A stretch of DNA of 64,000 bases from SXXH01 sp041165735 (GTDB lineage Bacteria > Planctomycetota > UBA1135 > GCA-002686595). Each line of letters opens with the position of its first letter. Position 1 is the stretch's first letter. Shown here piece after piece: positions 42,201 through 52,482 of the stretch. Location: the NCBI GenBank assembly GCA_046341775.1, contig JBKDQQ010000019.1:3245-67244 (forward strand). The letters run 5' to 3'. The notes under the pieces were generated by a model that was not told where the DNA came from, did not search any database, and was given only the letters and a program-made list of their open reading frames with translations. Made by a program: the position numbers and the translations under genes.

Positions 42201-42224
42201 GCCCCCGGCGGAACCGGCAAGTAG
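39207..42224 (+). CDS. FHA domain - Ser/Thr protein kinase with large extracytoplasmic region
   Basis: 1005 residues. An FHA domain (about 20-95; VVGSD, HCAFV, VKDLGSAGGTHLNGQRV) binds phosphothreonine. The kinase domain (about 152-415) has LGKGGMGVVW, VALKLL, HRDIKPANLM, DLG in place of DFG (IADLGLAT), GTPHFMSPEQIRG and SDLWSLG. A membrane segment follows near residue 450 (GPLVAMLLVAGSGATAWF). The remaining 550 residues are low-complexity and then helical (EEAEARLKLAVEVFELPTYG), outside the membrane, with no known domain. It starts with GTG overlapping yggS. Copy 5 of the 16-bp repeat lies at 40879-40894. Confidence 0.9.
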   Translation: MSARLVLDIHGAGLPPTPLPEHGALVVGSDARRAQFVLAAPGVDPVHCAFVRAKDGRWAVKDLGSAGGTHLNGQRVAAAAVKHGDTVRVAGVELVLRDPDLRQADKPATNRKEDAKAPEPVAFELEEISLEEPPRAATPASGAPKVRGFRLEKQLGKGGMGVVWLAVQENLDRKVALKLLASKHSSDAKFVAQFQREARAAAALNHPNVVTVYDVGEDSGVHYLSMEYMERGTLEDRIAGGRALSSEEVLSILLDATAGLVYAEQRGIVHRDIKPANLMQNHVGQTKIADLGLATHAEGEEPPAGEKKVFGTPHFMSPEQIRGERLDARSDLWSLGATAYRLLSGRTPFEGRDTKEIVRAVLTSDPRPLRETAPGADARLVALVEMLLQRDPARRPASAAQLLARLDQLSSAPASRAAGAALPAQPPQPAAAASASARSSSAGPLVAMLLVAGSGATAWFTKDKWLPLLQQGSGGEATARGDGESRGPGRDETGRPAASSSTAASEAARTDQAASAAGAGAPGRDPARSTARGPGDKDDKDLQIFEQEARIASLTLESQADLTPAQRRAKLQELAAKYAGTTSAAEAQRKADELGAALDAASAAKAERSTRIEAVVAKLRGACDFESPVPQPARSLLAMRLVEGAAELKDDPDFVARRRDLELALLHKARDWGSAVLEEVGRLKDKGQFEEAEARLKLAVEVFELPTYGPDDSPAGYNDMQVVGRRLREQLVNWTAVKSQFVQRQTVEDRRVLARELGGARGLEADLAAFDFAAAIARVEATREKVASPAARASTEALKAQLAAARDGLAFVGANHASWRRRGVVDPRERKPANKESLGADAEGVLVEGNSGPERIPWSAYGKTARDLHKLFNERLNRSLKPDEQAMLAAAMRMAALNETLDMAGKALDPTKKANWTEQSQKDLLEAWRTALEWEKTPGATAQEAEAAKLLGQVLKLGGEGAWSSCVSALERLVAQHADTMLVRMLSDGRTLEELAPAAPGGTGK
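40879..40894. repeat. GTCAA-N6-TTGAC element, copy 5
   Basis: GTCAA-GCGGAT-TTGAC, followed by A, inside the kinase gene. It forces AGT CAA and GAT TTG ACA codons in a gene otherwise using G/C-ending codons. Confidence 0.85.
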
Positions 42225-42267
42225 CGTCCGCCTCGCTGCGCCTCCTCCTCCCGCCCGACCGTCCCGG

Positions 42268-42600
42268 ATGCACGAACGCGCCGTCAAGCCGCATCCGCTC
42301 GGCAGCGTGCTCGAAGTGCGCGCCCAGCCCGGGGCGCGTCGCGAGGGCCTCGTGGGCGAGTGGAACGGATTGCTGAAGCTCGCCGTGGCGGCCCCGCCCG
42401 AGGACGGGCGGGCGAACGAGTCCCTCCAACGGCTGCTGGCGACGATCCTCGAGCTCAAGCCCGCCCAGGTGTCGCTGCTCCGCGGCGCCACTTCGCGCCT
42501 GAAGGCCTTCGTCGTGGAGTTGCCGCCAAGGGAGGTGCTGCTGCGCCTCGCCAAGGCGCGCGACGACCTGCGCTCCACGCCTGGCGGGGATTGCTGTTGA
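42268..42600 (+). CDS. DUF167 (YggU) family protein
   Basis: 110 residues with the DUF167 pattern: LEVRAQPGARREGLVGEWNGLLKLAVAAPPEDGRANESLQRLLA then SLLRGATSRLKAFVVE. The family forms a small alpha/beta fold of unknown function, often near yggS, as here. It ends in DCC. The ATG is 43 bp after the kinase stop. Confidence 0.88.
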   Translation: MHERAVKPHPLGSVLEVRAQPGARREGLVGEWNGLLKLAVAAPPEDGRANESLQRLLATILELKPAQVSLLRGATSRLKAFVVELPPREVLLRLAKARDDLRSTPGGDCC

Positions 42601-42668
42601 CGAGCGCCGTCGCTCGCGTCCACCATCGCGCGGACACGAGGAGCGCCGGCACGGCACGCGCAGGCACG

Positions 42669-43541
42669 ATGAAGAAGAGCACCACGCATCCGCTCGACGC
42701 GGCCATCAAGAAGAGCGCGGCCGAGTTGTCGCGCCAAGGAGTGCCCGTCGCGGGCGCGCTGATCCTCGCCTCCACGGGTGTCGCGGGCCTGGTGGAGCGC
42801 CTCGAAAAGGCCGGGCGCCTGCCGTTGCGACGCACGGCGGGGATCCCCGCCTTGTGGCAGGACAGCGTGCTCCATTGGGGCGACTTCGAGGGCTTGGCGT
42901 GCTGGGTGCTCGAGGACGCTCCCGGTCCCGCGGACGAGGGTGGTCGCGAACGGCCCGGTGATCCGCCGTGGGCGCGCGCGTTCCCGGTGTGGCTGGCGCG
43001 CGAGGCCTTGGCGCGGCACCTCGTGCACGTGTCGGCCGCCACGGCCGTGGTCGAGGCCGGGCCGTGCTCCGCCGGTCGGCTGGTCGTCGCCAGCGACCAC
43101 CTCAACCTGTCGGGGTCGACGCCGCTCGCGGGATTGGCGGGCTGCGCGCTCGGCCCGATGTTCCCCGCCGCGTCCAACCTGCACGACAAGGGCTTGCGTC
43201 AAGCACTTTTGACAAAAGCCGCGCGCCTCGGCCTGCCGCTGGACGAGGGCGTGGTCGCCTGCGTGCCTGGCCCCGCGCTCTCCACGCCGGCCGAGAGGCG
43301 CTGGTGGCGCGCCGCGGGCGCGCAGGCGGCAGTGCAGGACCTCGCCGGTCCGCTCCTCGCGGCTGCGCACGCCGGCCTGACCGTGGTCGCCCTGTCGGCC
43401 GTGATCGACGCGGGCGACGACGAGATCCCGACCTTGCTGGCGCGCGCCGAGGACGCCGCGCCGAAGCTGGAGGAGCTGCTCGTCGCGCTCGCGCCCGACA
43501 TCGCGCGCGAGGTGGCCGCCGCCGATGCGGAGGACGCGTGA
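42669..43541 (+). CDS. Purine nucleoside phosphorylase-like protein with altered active site
   Basis: 290 residues of the PNP/MTAP fold: VASDHLNLSGSTPLAG, then GPMFPAASNLHD (normally RFPDMS.AYD) and GVVACVPGPALSTPAERRWWRAAGAQ (normally GPxFETxAE). In trimeric PNPs the FET Glu and the late Asn of SxxTN hold the purine ring; here these are LST and SAVIDAG. The phosphate-site strand is also poorly conserved. It may use another substrate or be non-catalytic. purN follows, overlapping by 4 bp (GTGA). Copy 6 of the 16-bp repeat lies inside the gene. Confidence 0.7.
   Translation: MKKSTTHPLDAAIKKSAAELSRQGVPVAGALILASTGVAGLVERLEKAGRLPLRRTAGIPALWQDSVLHWGDFEGLACWVLEDAPGPADEGGRERPGDPPWARAFPVWLAREALARHLVHVSAATAVVEAGPCSAGRLVVASDHLNLSGSTPLAGLAGCALGPMFPAASNLHDKGLRQALLTKAARLGLPLDEGVVACVPGPALSTPAERRWWRAAGAQAAVQDLAGPLLAAAHAGLTVVALSAVIDAGDDEIPTLLARAEDAAPKLEELLVALAPDIAREVAAADAEDA
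43198..43213. repeat. GTCAA-N6-TTGAC element, copy 6
   Basis: GTCAA-GCACTT-TTGAC, followed by A. It encodes RQALLTK with CGT CAA GCA CTT TTG ACA AAA, seven consecutive codons that are uncommon in this window. Confidence 0.88.
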
Positions 43542-44140
43542 AGCCGCGCCTCGCCGTGCTCGCGTCCGGCTCCGGACGCTCGCTGGAGAACCTCTGCGAG
43601 CGGATCGATGCCGGGACCTTGTCGGCCGAGGTGGCCCTCGTGGCCTCCAACAAGGCCGAGGCCTACGCGCTCGAACGCGCGCGACGGCGGTCCATCCCGA
43701 CCCTGGTCGTCGATCCCGCGCGCGGCCTTTCGCCCGAGGACTTTTCGCGCGAAGTGTTCGCCGCGTGCGAGGCGCGCGATGTCCAACTCGTGGTGTTGGC
43801 GGGCTTCCTGCGCCTCCTGCCCATCCCCGCCGCGTGGGAAGGCCGCGTCTTGAACATCCACCCTTCGTTGCTGCCGGCCTTCGGCGGCAAGGGTTGCTAC
43901 GGGGACCGCGTGCACGCAGCGGCGCTGGCGCGCGGGGTGCAATTCAGCGGCTGCACCGTGCACTACGTGACGAACGAATACGACGCGGGTCCCATCCTGC
44001 TGCAGAAGGTCGTGCCGGTCGCGCCCGACGACGATGTGAAGAGCCTCGCTGCGCGCGTCTTCGAGGCGGAGAAGGACGCGCTGCCCGAGGCCATCGCCAT
44101 GCACTGCGCGCGCGTCGTGCGGCGCGCCTCGCCCGGCTAG
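43538..44140 (+). CDS. purN: Phosphoribosylglycinamide formyltransferase PurN
   Basis: 200 residues starting with GTG. It transfers formyl from 10-formyl-THF to GAR in purine synthesis. AVLASGSGRSLENL binds phosphate. VLNIHPSLLPAFGGKG contains the catalytic Asn and His, and VTNEYDAGPILLQ carries the catalytic Asp. Its TAG stop shares CTAG with the stop of the convergent lipoprotein gene (44137-44140). It is coupled to the PNP-like gene. Confidence 0.95.
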   Translation: MKPRLAVLASGSGRSLENLCERIDAGTLSAEVALVASNKAEAYALERARRRSIPTLVVDPARGLSPEDFSREVFAACEARDVQLVVLAGFLRLLPIPAAWEGRVLNIHPSLLPAFGGKGCYGDRVHAAALARGVQFSGCTVHYVTNEYDAGPILLQKVVPVAPDDDVKSLAARVFEAEKDALPEAIAMHCARVVRRASPG

Positions 44141-45972
44141 CGCGGCAACGCGCAGGGATCCGCGGTCAGCAGATCGGCGCCCTCCAGCGGCGCGGCGGGC
44201 TCCAGCTGCGGCTCGAACTCGGCGGGTGGATTGCCGAACTCCGCGGCGTCGGAGGCGCTGAACGGCAGATCCACGGCGGCGAGGGTCTGCATGGGTGCCA
44301 CCGAGACCGAGCTCGGCGGGACGACGATGCCGGGCATCGGAGGCGTCGTGGGCTCCATCAGGCAAGTGGCGCCGGGAGCTCCGTTCGCGCCCACGGTCCA
44401 GAAGGCGATGCCCGGCTGGGCGGGCGAACGCACAGCCAGGACCATGCCGCCACTCGCGGCGGGCACGGCGTCGACGATCTCGTCCGTCGGCGAGGACAGC
44501 CTCAACTCGGCGCGGAACTCGCCGGAGGCGCCGACCAGGAACAAGCGCGAGCCCCACCACAAGCAAGCGCCGTCGTCCTTCAGGCGCACGTGCTCGTGGC
44601 TGTCGAGGTAGGACAGTTCGAACGCGTCGCGCACCCATTGCACCGCGCCATCGGCCCCGATGGAGACGACGCAGGACACGCCGCCTTGCCCCACCAGGGT
44701 CGGCGGACCAGTCACCACGAGCGCGCCGCCCGACTCGAGGCCGTGCCAGCGGCCCACCCCGCTGAAACCGCCCAGTTCGACGGCCCAACGCAGGCTGCCA
44801 TCGCGACGCCAGCGCACGAGGTGCCGCCCGACGTCGGTGTCGACCAAGGCCAGCAACTCGCCGCTGGCGGGCTCGAAGGCGGGTTGGATGTTGGTCGCGA
44901 TCTCGCCCTCGAAGCGATGGTCGATCGCATGCAGCTCGGTGCCGTCGACGCGCAGGTGGTGGAGCGCGCCGTCCGCGCCCGTGGCCAGGAGCGCCAGTCG
45001 CGTGTTCGCGGGACGCGACTCCTCCTGCGTCCACGCGGGCGCGAGAACCAGGCTCTCGGAGAGCGTCATCGTCGACCAGCCGATGAAGTCCCCGCCCGGG
45101 GTGACGCGGCACAACCCACGGTCGATCCCCGCGCCCGCGAGCAGATCCGCCGTCAGGGACCACTCGGCCAAGGCTCCGCCGTCTCCGGTGCCCCAGATGT
45201 CGCCCAAGGTGGCGCCGCTGGCGCCGGCATCGATGCGGATCTGCCACGGCACTTCGCCATCGCTGCCGACGTGGGCGAGGACCGTGCCGCTCGGCGCGCC
45301 GAAGGGCGGCAAGTCGGGCTGGAGCGTGACGAGGAAGCCGCGCGCTTGCTGGTCCAGGAGCGAGATGAGCGGCAGCGCGTCCACCGTCCACGCCAAGGCG
45401 CCGTCCCCTGCGAGGCGCGAGATCGAGTCGAACGCGAACCCTGCTTGCGCCGAGGTGCGGGAGCCGAGGGCGAAGGCGGCCGGCAGGAAGTACGCCCTGC
45501 CGCCGCCATCGTTCAACACGCTGCTCGGGCCGGCCAGCGACCAGGTCGATTGCTGCGCGGCTTCGGCGTCGTAGCGCACGAGCCGGTCGCCGAGCGGATC
45601 GGCGAAGTCGAAGGTGGTCAAGTAGAGCACGCCCGCGGTGGTCGCGGCGGTCTGCGCGATGACCGTGTCGGGCAGCCCGAAGGCGCGACGCAGCACGCCA
45701 CCGGCATCGAAGGCGACCGTCGCCGTCCCGTCGGTGAACAACAATCCGCGGCCCGTGGCTGCGAACACGGGGTCGGAGGCGCCGATGGCGGCCAGACTGG
45801 CGGCGGACGCGACCGTGGGCGGCTCGACGGGCCCGATCAGGGTCTGCCGCGCCACGTCGGGCGCGTACAAGCCGCCCCCGCCGCCACCACCACTCCCGCC
45901 GCCACCACCGCCGCAGCCAAGCATGCACAGCGGGAGGACCAGGACGACGAAGCGCGGGAGCGAGGAGTTCAT
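44137..45972 (-). CDS. Lipoprotein with WD/PQQ-like beta-propeller repeats
   Basis: 611 residues. The signal peptide ends in a lipobox (LCMLGC) followed by a Gly-rich run of about 14 residues. The body has repeated blade-like strands with Trp and Asp-Gly (DGALAWTVDALPLI, DGEVPWQIRIDAGA, DGSLRWAVELGGF, DGAVQWVRDAFEL), as in PQQ/YncE-like propellers. It is probably anchored in a membrane and exposed outside the cytoplasm; function unknown. It lies 125 bp after mrfB on the same strand. Confidence 0.78.
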   Translation of the reverse strand: MNSSLPRFVVLVLPLCMLGCGGGGGGSGGGGGGGLYAPDVARQTLIGPVEPPTVASAASLAAIGASDPVFAATGRGLLFTDGTATVAFDAGGVLRRAFGLPDTVIAQTAATTAGVLYLTTFDFADPLGDRLVRYDAEAAQQSTWSLAGPSSVLNDGGGRAYFLPAAFALGSRTSAQAGFAFDSISRLAGDGALAWTVDALPLISLLDQQARGFLVTLQPDLPPFGAPSGTVLAHVGSDGEVPWQIRIDAGASGATLGDIWGTGDGGALAEWSLTADLLAGAGIDRGLCRVTPGGDFIGWSTMTLSESLVLAPAWTQEESRPANTRLALLATGADGALHHLRVDGTELHAIDHRFEGEIATNIQPAFEPASGELLALVDTDVGRHLVRWRRDGSLRWAVELGGFSGVGRWHGLESGGALVVTGPPTLVGQGGVSCVVSIGADGAVQWVRDAFELSYLDSHEHVRLKDDGACLWWGSRLFLVGASGEFRAELRLSSPTDEIVDAVPAASGGMVLAVRSPAQPGIAFWTVGANGAPGATCLMEPTTPPMPGIVVPPSSVSVAPMQTLAAVDLPFSASDAAEFGNPPAEFEPQLEPAAPLEGADLLTADPCALPR

Positions 45973-46097
45973 GCGGGCATGGGACCTATTCCGAGAATCG
46001 AATTCAAGCCGTCCCGTTTCGTGGACGGAGCCGCGACGAACGAGGGGGCGGCGCCATGCGCGATCGACGCGGCGGCGGATCGCACCTGATCCGCGCC

Positions 46098-47210
46098 TCA
46101 GGCGCGCGTGGCCAGCGCGACGAGCGACAAGACGTCGTCGAAGTTGTGGCGGAAGACGCCCTCGAGTCGATGCGGGCGCGAGGCGAGGAAGTCGAACCAA
46201 GCCGCCGGCGCGAAGCTGCCGGGCAGGTCGTCGACGCGCTGCACCCCGCACAACTCGCGCTCGAGGGTCTTGAGGCGGCAATCGGCCCACTTGCCGCGGT
46301 GGGCGCGCCGCAACGGCCAGTACAGGTCGAGGTGCGGCACGCGCGCGAAGGGCGGCTCCACTCCGTGCAAGCGCATCTTGTCCTCGAGCCGATGGCGGTC
46401 GAACGACTTGCCGAAGAAGGTCACGAGGCAGCTCGCCGCCGCGATGCGCGCGGAGGCTGCGGCGAGCAGTTCACGCTCCTTCGCCGGATGCGCGAGGAAG
46501 CCCTGCCACGCTTCGAAGCACCCCTCCGGTCCATCGAGGAACCGGCCGAGTCCCACGAGCCAGACGTAGGTGCCGGCACCGCCCGAGAGTCCACTGGTCT
46601 CCGTGTCGAGGAACACGGCGCGCGACAAGTCGCAGGTGGCGATGCGCTCGTCCTTGGCGAGCGCGGCGAGGTGCGCCGGGTCGAGTTCGAGGAACCGCTG
46701 CAGCGGCACCGCGCCGTGCGGGTGCCCGCGCGCGAGCAAGGTGGTGCGCGCTTGCGTCGTGCCGCTCGCGTCGAGGCGTGCCGGCGCCCCCCACGACAGC
46801 TCGCCACGCGGGCGATGTTCTTCGCGAAGAGGGACGGGCGCGGGCGCGACTCCGTCAATTTTATTTGACTGACGCTCGACGACGCGCGGTTCGTCCGCCA
46901 TGGACGCCGGTCGACCGTCGGCACGGCGCTTCAGGCGTTCGTAGGCGGACCGGACGCCAGCTGGCGCGCTCGTGGCTGGCAAGCGGAACGCCGGCGCGGA
47001 GTCGGATTCCCCCGCCCGGGGCGGACCGCCATGCCCGGCCTCGCCGAGGACAGGCGCGGGTCCCTCCTCCGGCGCGTGCTCGTGCGGCTCGTGCTCGTGC
47101 GGCTGTTCGCGCGCGGGGCGGACCTGCGCAGCGGCCGCGGCCGACGAGGGATCGTCGGCCACCGGTTCGCGGCGCAAGCGACGCAAGCGTGATCGCAGGT
47201 CTTCGCCCAT
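46098..47210 (-). CDS. mrfB: YprB/MrfB-like DEDD 3'-5' exonuclease
   Basis: 370 residues. The first 150 are disordered, with a His/Glu-rich stretch (EHEPHEHAPEE). The RNase H-like exonuclease core has AVFLDTETSGLSGGAG (DxE, about residue 197), FFGKSFDRHRLED, and VFRHNFDDVLSLVAL as the last acidic motif, matching YprB. In Bacillus subtilis MrfA and MrfB act together in repair of mitomycin C damage. It lies 35 bp downstream of the helicase gene. Copy 7 of the 16-bp repeat falls in the linker region. Confidence 0.85.
   Translation of the reverse strand: MGEDLRSRLRRLRREPVADDPSSAAAAAQVRPAREQPHEHEPHEHAPEEGPAPVLGEAGHGGPPRAGESDSAPAFRLPATSAPAGVRSAYERLKRRADGRPASMADEPRVVERQSNKIDGVAPAPVPLREEHRPRGELSWGAPARLDASGTTQARTTLLARGHPHGAVPLQRFLELDPAHLAALAKDERIATCDLSRAVFLDTETSGLSGGAGTYVWLVGLGRFLDGPEGCFEAWQGFLAHPAKERELLAAASARIAAASCLVTFFGKSFDRHRLEDKMRLHGVEPPFARVPHLDLYWPLRRAHRGKWADCRLKTLERELCGVQRVDDLPGSFAPAAWFDFLASRPHRLEGVFRHNFDDVLSLVALATRA
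46854..46869. repeat. GTCAA-N6-TTGAC element, copy 7
   Basis: GTCAA-TTTTAT-TTGAC. The spacer is pure A/T in a GC-rich gene. On the coding strand it gives TCA AAT AAA ATT GAC (SNKID), the most AT-rich codon run in mrfB. Confidence 0.88.
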
Positions 47211-47245
47211 GGTCGTGTCCGCCGCGGGAAACCGAGCCGCGCGGC

Positions 47246-49813
<2,568 letters not shown>

Positions 49814-49871
49814 GGAAGAAGGTCCCTTGCAAGCACCAACCCGCGCGACGCGGCGCGCGCCAGGCCGGAGC

Positions 49872-50864
49872 TCAGGCCGGCCGCAGCAGTTCCAGCACCC
49901 GCTCGTGGCCGGCCAGATCCTTGTGGATGCGCGCCGCGAGGCCCTGCGCCCGCGCCAAGAGCGGCCGCAGTCGCGCCGCCTGGTCGTGGCCCAGTTCGAC
50001 GAGGCACATCCCGCCCGGGGCGAGCACGCCGGGCGCCGCCTCGAGGATCGCGCGGGCGTGCCTGTCCGGATCGCCCGCGGGTCCGAACAGCGCCTCGGCC
50101 GGCTCCCAGTCGCGCACCTCGGGGGCGAGCGTGTGCTTGTCGCGTTCGTCGATGTACGGCGGGTTGGCGACGACCAGGTCCCACGGCGCCCCGGCGACGA
50201 GCGCCGCGTGCATGTCGGCGAGTTCCAGCACTAGCCGGCCCGCCTCCAAGGCCTCGGGCGCCAGCACGCGCGCGTTGCGCCGCGCCCATTCGAGCGCGGC
50301 GGGCGACAGGTCGACGCCCTTCACGCGCGCCTCGGGCAATTCGAGCGCGAGGGTCGTGGCGAGGCAGCCGGAGCCGGCGCCCATGTCAAGTACATTTGAC
50401 ACAGGCCCGCGGCCTTCGCGCGCGCGCTCCTTGGCCCGCTCCAGCGCGCGATCGACGATGTGCTCGGTCTCCGGCCGCGGGACCAGCGCGCCGCGTCCGA
50501 TGGCGAACACGCGCCCGTGGAACTCGCGCGAGCCGAGGATGTAGTGCGCCGGCTCGCGTCGCCCGCGCCGCACGAGCAGGTCCCGCGCGCGGTCGATCTC
50601 CGCCGGCACGACGGGGCGGTCGAGGTCGAGGAACAGGCGCAACCGGTCGAGTCCCAAGGCGTGCGCGACGAGCAGCTCCGCCTCGAGGCGCGCCGACTCG
50701 ACGCCCTTCTTCTCGAGGAAGCCGCGCGCCATGGCGAGCATGGCTCGCGCGTCGCGCGGCGCGTCGGGCTTGCCCGCGCCGCCCTGCTCGGGGCCTCCCT
50801 TGGGCTGCTGGTCGGCGGCGTCGCGCATCGCCTTGTGGTATCCGATGCGCAAGCGCCCATCCAC
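49872..50864 (-). CDS. prmC: Peptide chain release factor N5-glutamine methyltransferase PrmC
   Basis: 330 residues. PrmC methylates the Gln of the GGQ motif in release factors. A helical N-terminal domain (ARLEAELLVAHALGLDRLRLFLDLD, about 55-80), LVPRPETEHIV, motif I VLDMGAGSGCLATTLALE and the catalytic NPPYI (about residue 233) are present. The first about 35 residues are disordered. It lies 87 bp after prfA, its substrate gene. The conserved motif I is encoded partly by rare codons because copy 8 of the 16-bp repeat overlaps it. Confidence 0.93.
   Translation of the reverse strand: MDGRLRIGYHKAMRDAADQQPKGGPEQGGAGKPDAPRDARAMLAMARGFLEKKGVESARLEAELLVAHALGLDRLRLFLDLDRPVVPAEIDRARDLLVRRGRREPAHYILGSREFHGRVFAIGRGALVPRPETEHIVDRALERAKERAREGRGPVSNVLDMGAGSGCLATTLALELPEARVKGVDLSPAALEWARRNARVLAPEALEAGRLVLELADMHAALVAGAPWDLVVANPPYIDERDKHTLAPEVRDWEPAEALFGPAGDPDRHARAILEAAPGVLAPGGMCLVELGHDQAARLRPLLARAQGLAARIHKDLAGHERVLELLRPA
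50385..50400. repeat. GTCAA-N6-TTGAC element, copy 8
   Basis: GTCAA-GTACAT-TTGAC, extended to TGTCAA...TTGACA (50384-50401). It encodes SNVLD of PrmC motif I with TCA AAT GTA CTT GAC, all but the last rare here. Confidence 0.88.
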
Positions 50865-50951
50865 CCTCGCCGCGCCGGTTCCGCACGCGGCGAGGGGGGA
50901 ATCGGCGCGGCGCGCCCCGCGCCGCGCGGCCCGGACGCGCCTCGCGGCGGA

Positions 50952-52028
50952 TCACAGCGCCTTCAGCCGTTCCTCGCGCTCGATCGCCGCCACCGCTTCG
51001 ACCACCGGATCGAGCTTGCCCGCCAACACCTGCTCCAACGAGAAGTTCTCGTTGGCGCGATGGTCGGTGACGCGGTTCTGCGGCCAGTTGTAGGTGCGGA
51101 TGCGCTCGCTGCGGTCGCCGGAACCGACCTGCGACCGGCGCTCCGCGGCGCGCTCGGCGTGCCGGCGGCGCTCCTCCGCGTCCTGCAGGCGCGCGAGCAG
51201 CAGGCGCATGGCGCGCGCCTTGTTCTTCTGCTGCGAACGGTCGTCTTGGCAGATGGCGACGATGCCGGTCGGCAGGTGCGTGATGCGCACCGCGGACTCC
51301 GTCTTGTTCACGTGCTGTCCGCCCGCGCCACCGGCGCGCATGGTGTCGATGCGCAGGTCCTCGGGCCGCACGGAGAGCTCGACCTCCTCGGCCTCGGGCA
51401 GCACCGCCACCGTGGCGGCCGAGGTGTGGATGCGGCCCTGCGCCTCGGTCGCGGGGACGCGTTGCACGCGGTGTCCACCCGACTCGTGGCGCAGCAAGCG
51501 CCAAGCCCCCTCGCCCTCCACGGCGAAGATGATCTCCTTGTAGCCGCCGACCTCGCTCGTCGACAGGTCGAGCTCCTCGACGCGCAAGCCGCGCGCTTCG
51601 AGCCAACGACGATAGATGCGGTGCAGGTCGGCCACGAAGAGCGTCGCTTCGTCCCCGCCCGTGCCGGCGCGGATCTCGACGATCACCTTCGTGCGTTCGT
51701 CCTCGGGCTCCCGCACGAGCTCGTCGAGCACGCGCGCCTCGAACTCCGACCGAGTGCGTTCGAGCTCGTCCAGCTCCTCCAGCGCGAGCTGCGCCATGTC
51801 GGCGTCGCCGGAAGCGCGCAACGACCGCGCCTCCTCTTCGCGTCGGGCGCGAGCACGCGATTCCTGGTGGAGGTCGGCGGCGCGCTGCAGCGTGCCGCGC
51901 TCGATGCTGGCGCGCGCCAGGCGCCTGCCATCGCCGAGGAATTCCGGCGACGACAACGCATCGGTCAACTCCGCGTGCCGGTCGGCGCGCTCCTTCAAGC
52001 GGCGCTGGGCGATCTCGGGCAGGGCCAC
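50952..52028 (-). CDS. prfA: Peptide chain release factor 1
   Basis: 358 residues. RF1 ends translation at UAA and UAG. The tripeptide anticodon PAT (QRVPATEAQG, about residue 190) identifies RF1, not RF2. GGQ is in RAGGAGGQHVNKTESAVRITH (about residue 235). The N-terminal coiled-coil is present. It sits between rpmE and prmC, the common bacterial order. Confidence 0.96.
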   Translation of the reverse strand: MALPEIAQRRLKERADRHAELTDALSSPEFLGDGRRLARASIERGTLQRAADLHQESRARARREEEARSLRASGDADMAQLALEELDELERTRSEFEARVLDELVREPEDERTKVIVEIRAGTGGDEATLFVADLHRIYRRWLEARGLRVEELDLSTSEVGGYKEIIFAVEGEGAWRLLRHESGGHRVQRVPATEAQGRIHTSAATVAVLPEAEEVELSVRPEDLRIDTMRAGGAGGQHVNKTESAVRITHLPTGIVAICQDDRSQQKNKARAMRLLLARLQDAEERRRHAERAAERRSQVGSGDRSERIRTYNWPQNRVTDHRANENFSLEQVLAGKLDPVVEAVAAIEREERLKAL

Positions 52029-52101
52029 GCGGCTTCAGGCCGCCCGCGGGCGGCCCCTCCTCAGGCCGCGGAGGGCGGCCCGGTGCGGCGCGCGAACGCG
52101 C

Positions 52102-52311
52102 TCACGCCTTCTTGGCGTACTTCTTCTGGAAGCGGTCGACGCGACCCGACATGTCGACGATCTTCTCCTTGCCGGAGAAGAACGGGTGGCACTGGCTGCA
52201 GATTTCGACCGCCAGACGCTCCTCCTTGAAGCAGGAGCGGGTGGTGAAGGTGTTGCCGCAGGCGCAGGCGACCTTGGTCGCGCGGTAGTTCGGGTGGATC
52301 TTGGGCTTCAT
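52102..52311 (-). CDS. rpmE: 50S ribosomal protein L31 (zinc-binding type)
   Basis: 69 residues starting MKPKIHPNYR. The four zinc ligands are CxC (VACACGNTF, Cys16/18) and CxxC (EICSQCHPFFSGKEK, Cys38/41), so this is the C+ form. PFFSGKEKIVDMSGRVDRFQKKY is the L31 signature. Its promoter is readable upstream. Confidence 0.97.
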   Translation of the reverse strand: MKPKIHPNYRATKVACACGNTFTTRSCFKEERLAVEICSQCHPFFSGKEKIVDMSGRVDRFQKKYAKKA

Positions 52312-52373
52312 GGCTGGTTGGCGGGGCCTGGGGCCGGGTCGCGGCCGCTCTCCCCGAATCGACAGGGGCTGAA

Positions 52374-52402
52374 AGCATAGGCGCGAGAAGGCGCGAGGGC
52401 AA
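52374..52402 (-). promoter_or_regulatory. rpmE promoter
   Basis: Minus-strand TTGCCC (52397-52402), 17-bp spacer, TATGCT (52374-52379), giving a leader of about 55 nt. Confidence 0.45.
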
Positions 52403-52482
52403 GGCTCCTGCAGCCGGCAGGCCCTGTGGGGCCGCGCAGGGGCCGCGCATGGGCCGCGTGGCGCCCGCGCCCAAGTCCGGCG

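Noticed and set aside
39015..43370. Very long minus-strand open frame opposite the kinase, DUF167 and PNP-like genes
   Set aside because: It mirrors well-supported plus-strand genes; long antisense frames are expected at this G+C content and the product has no family features.
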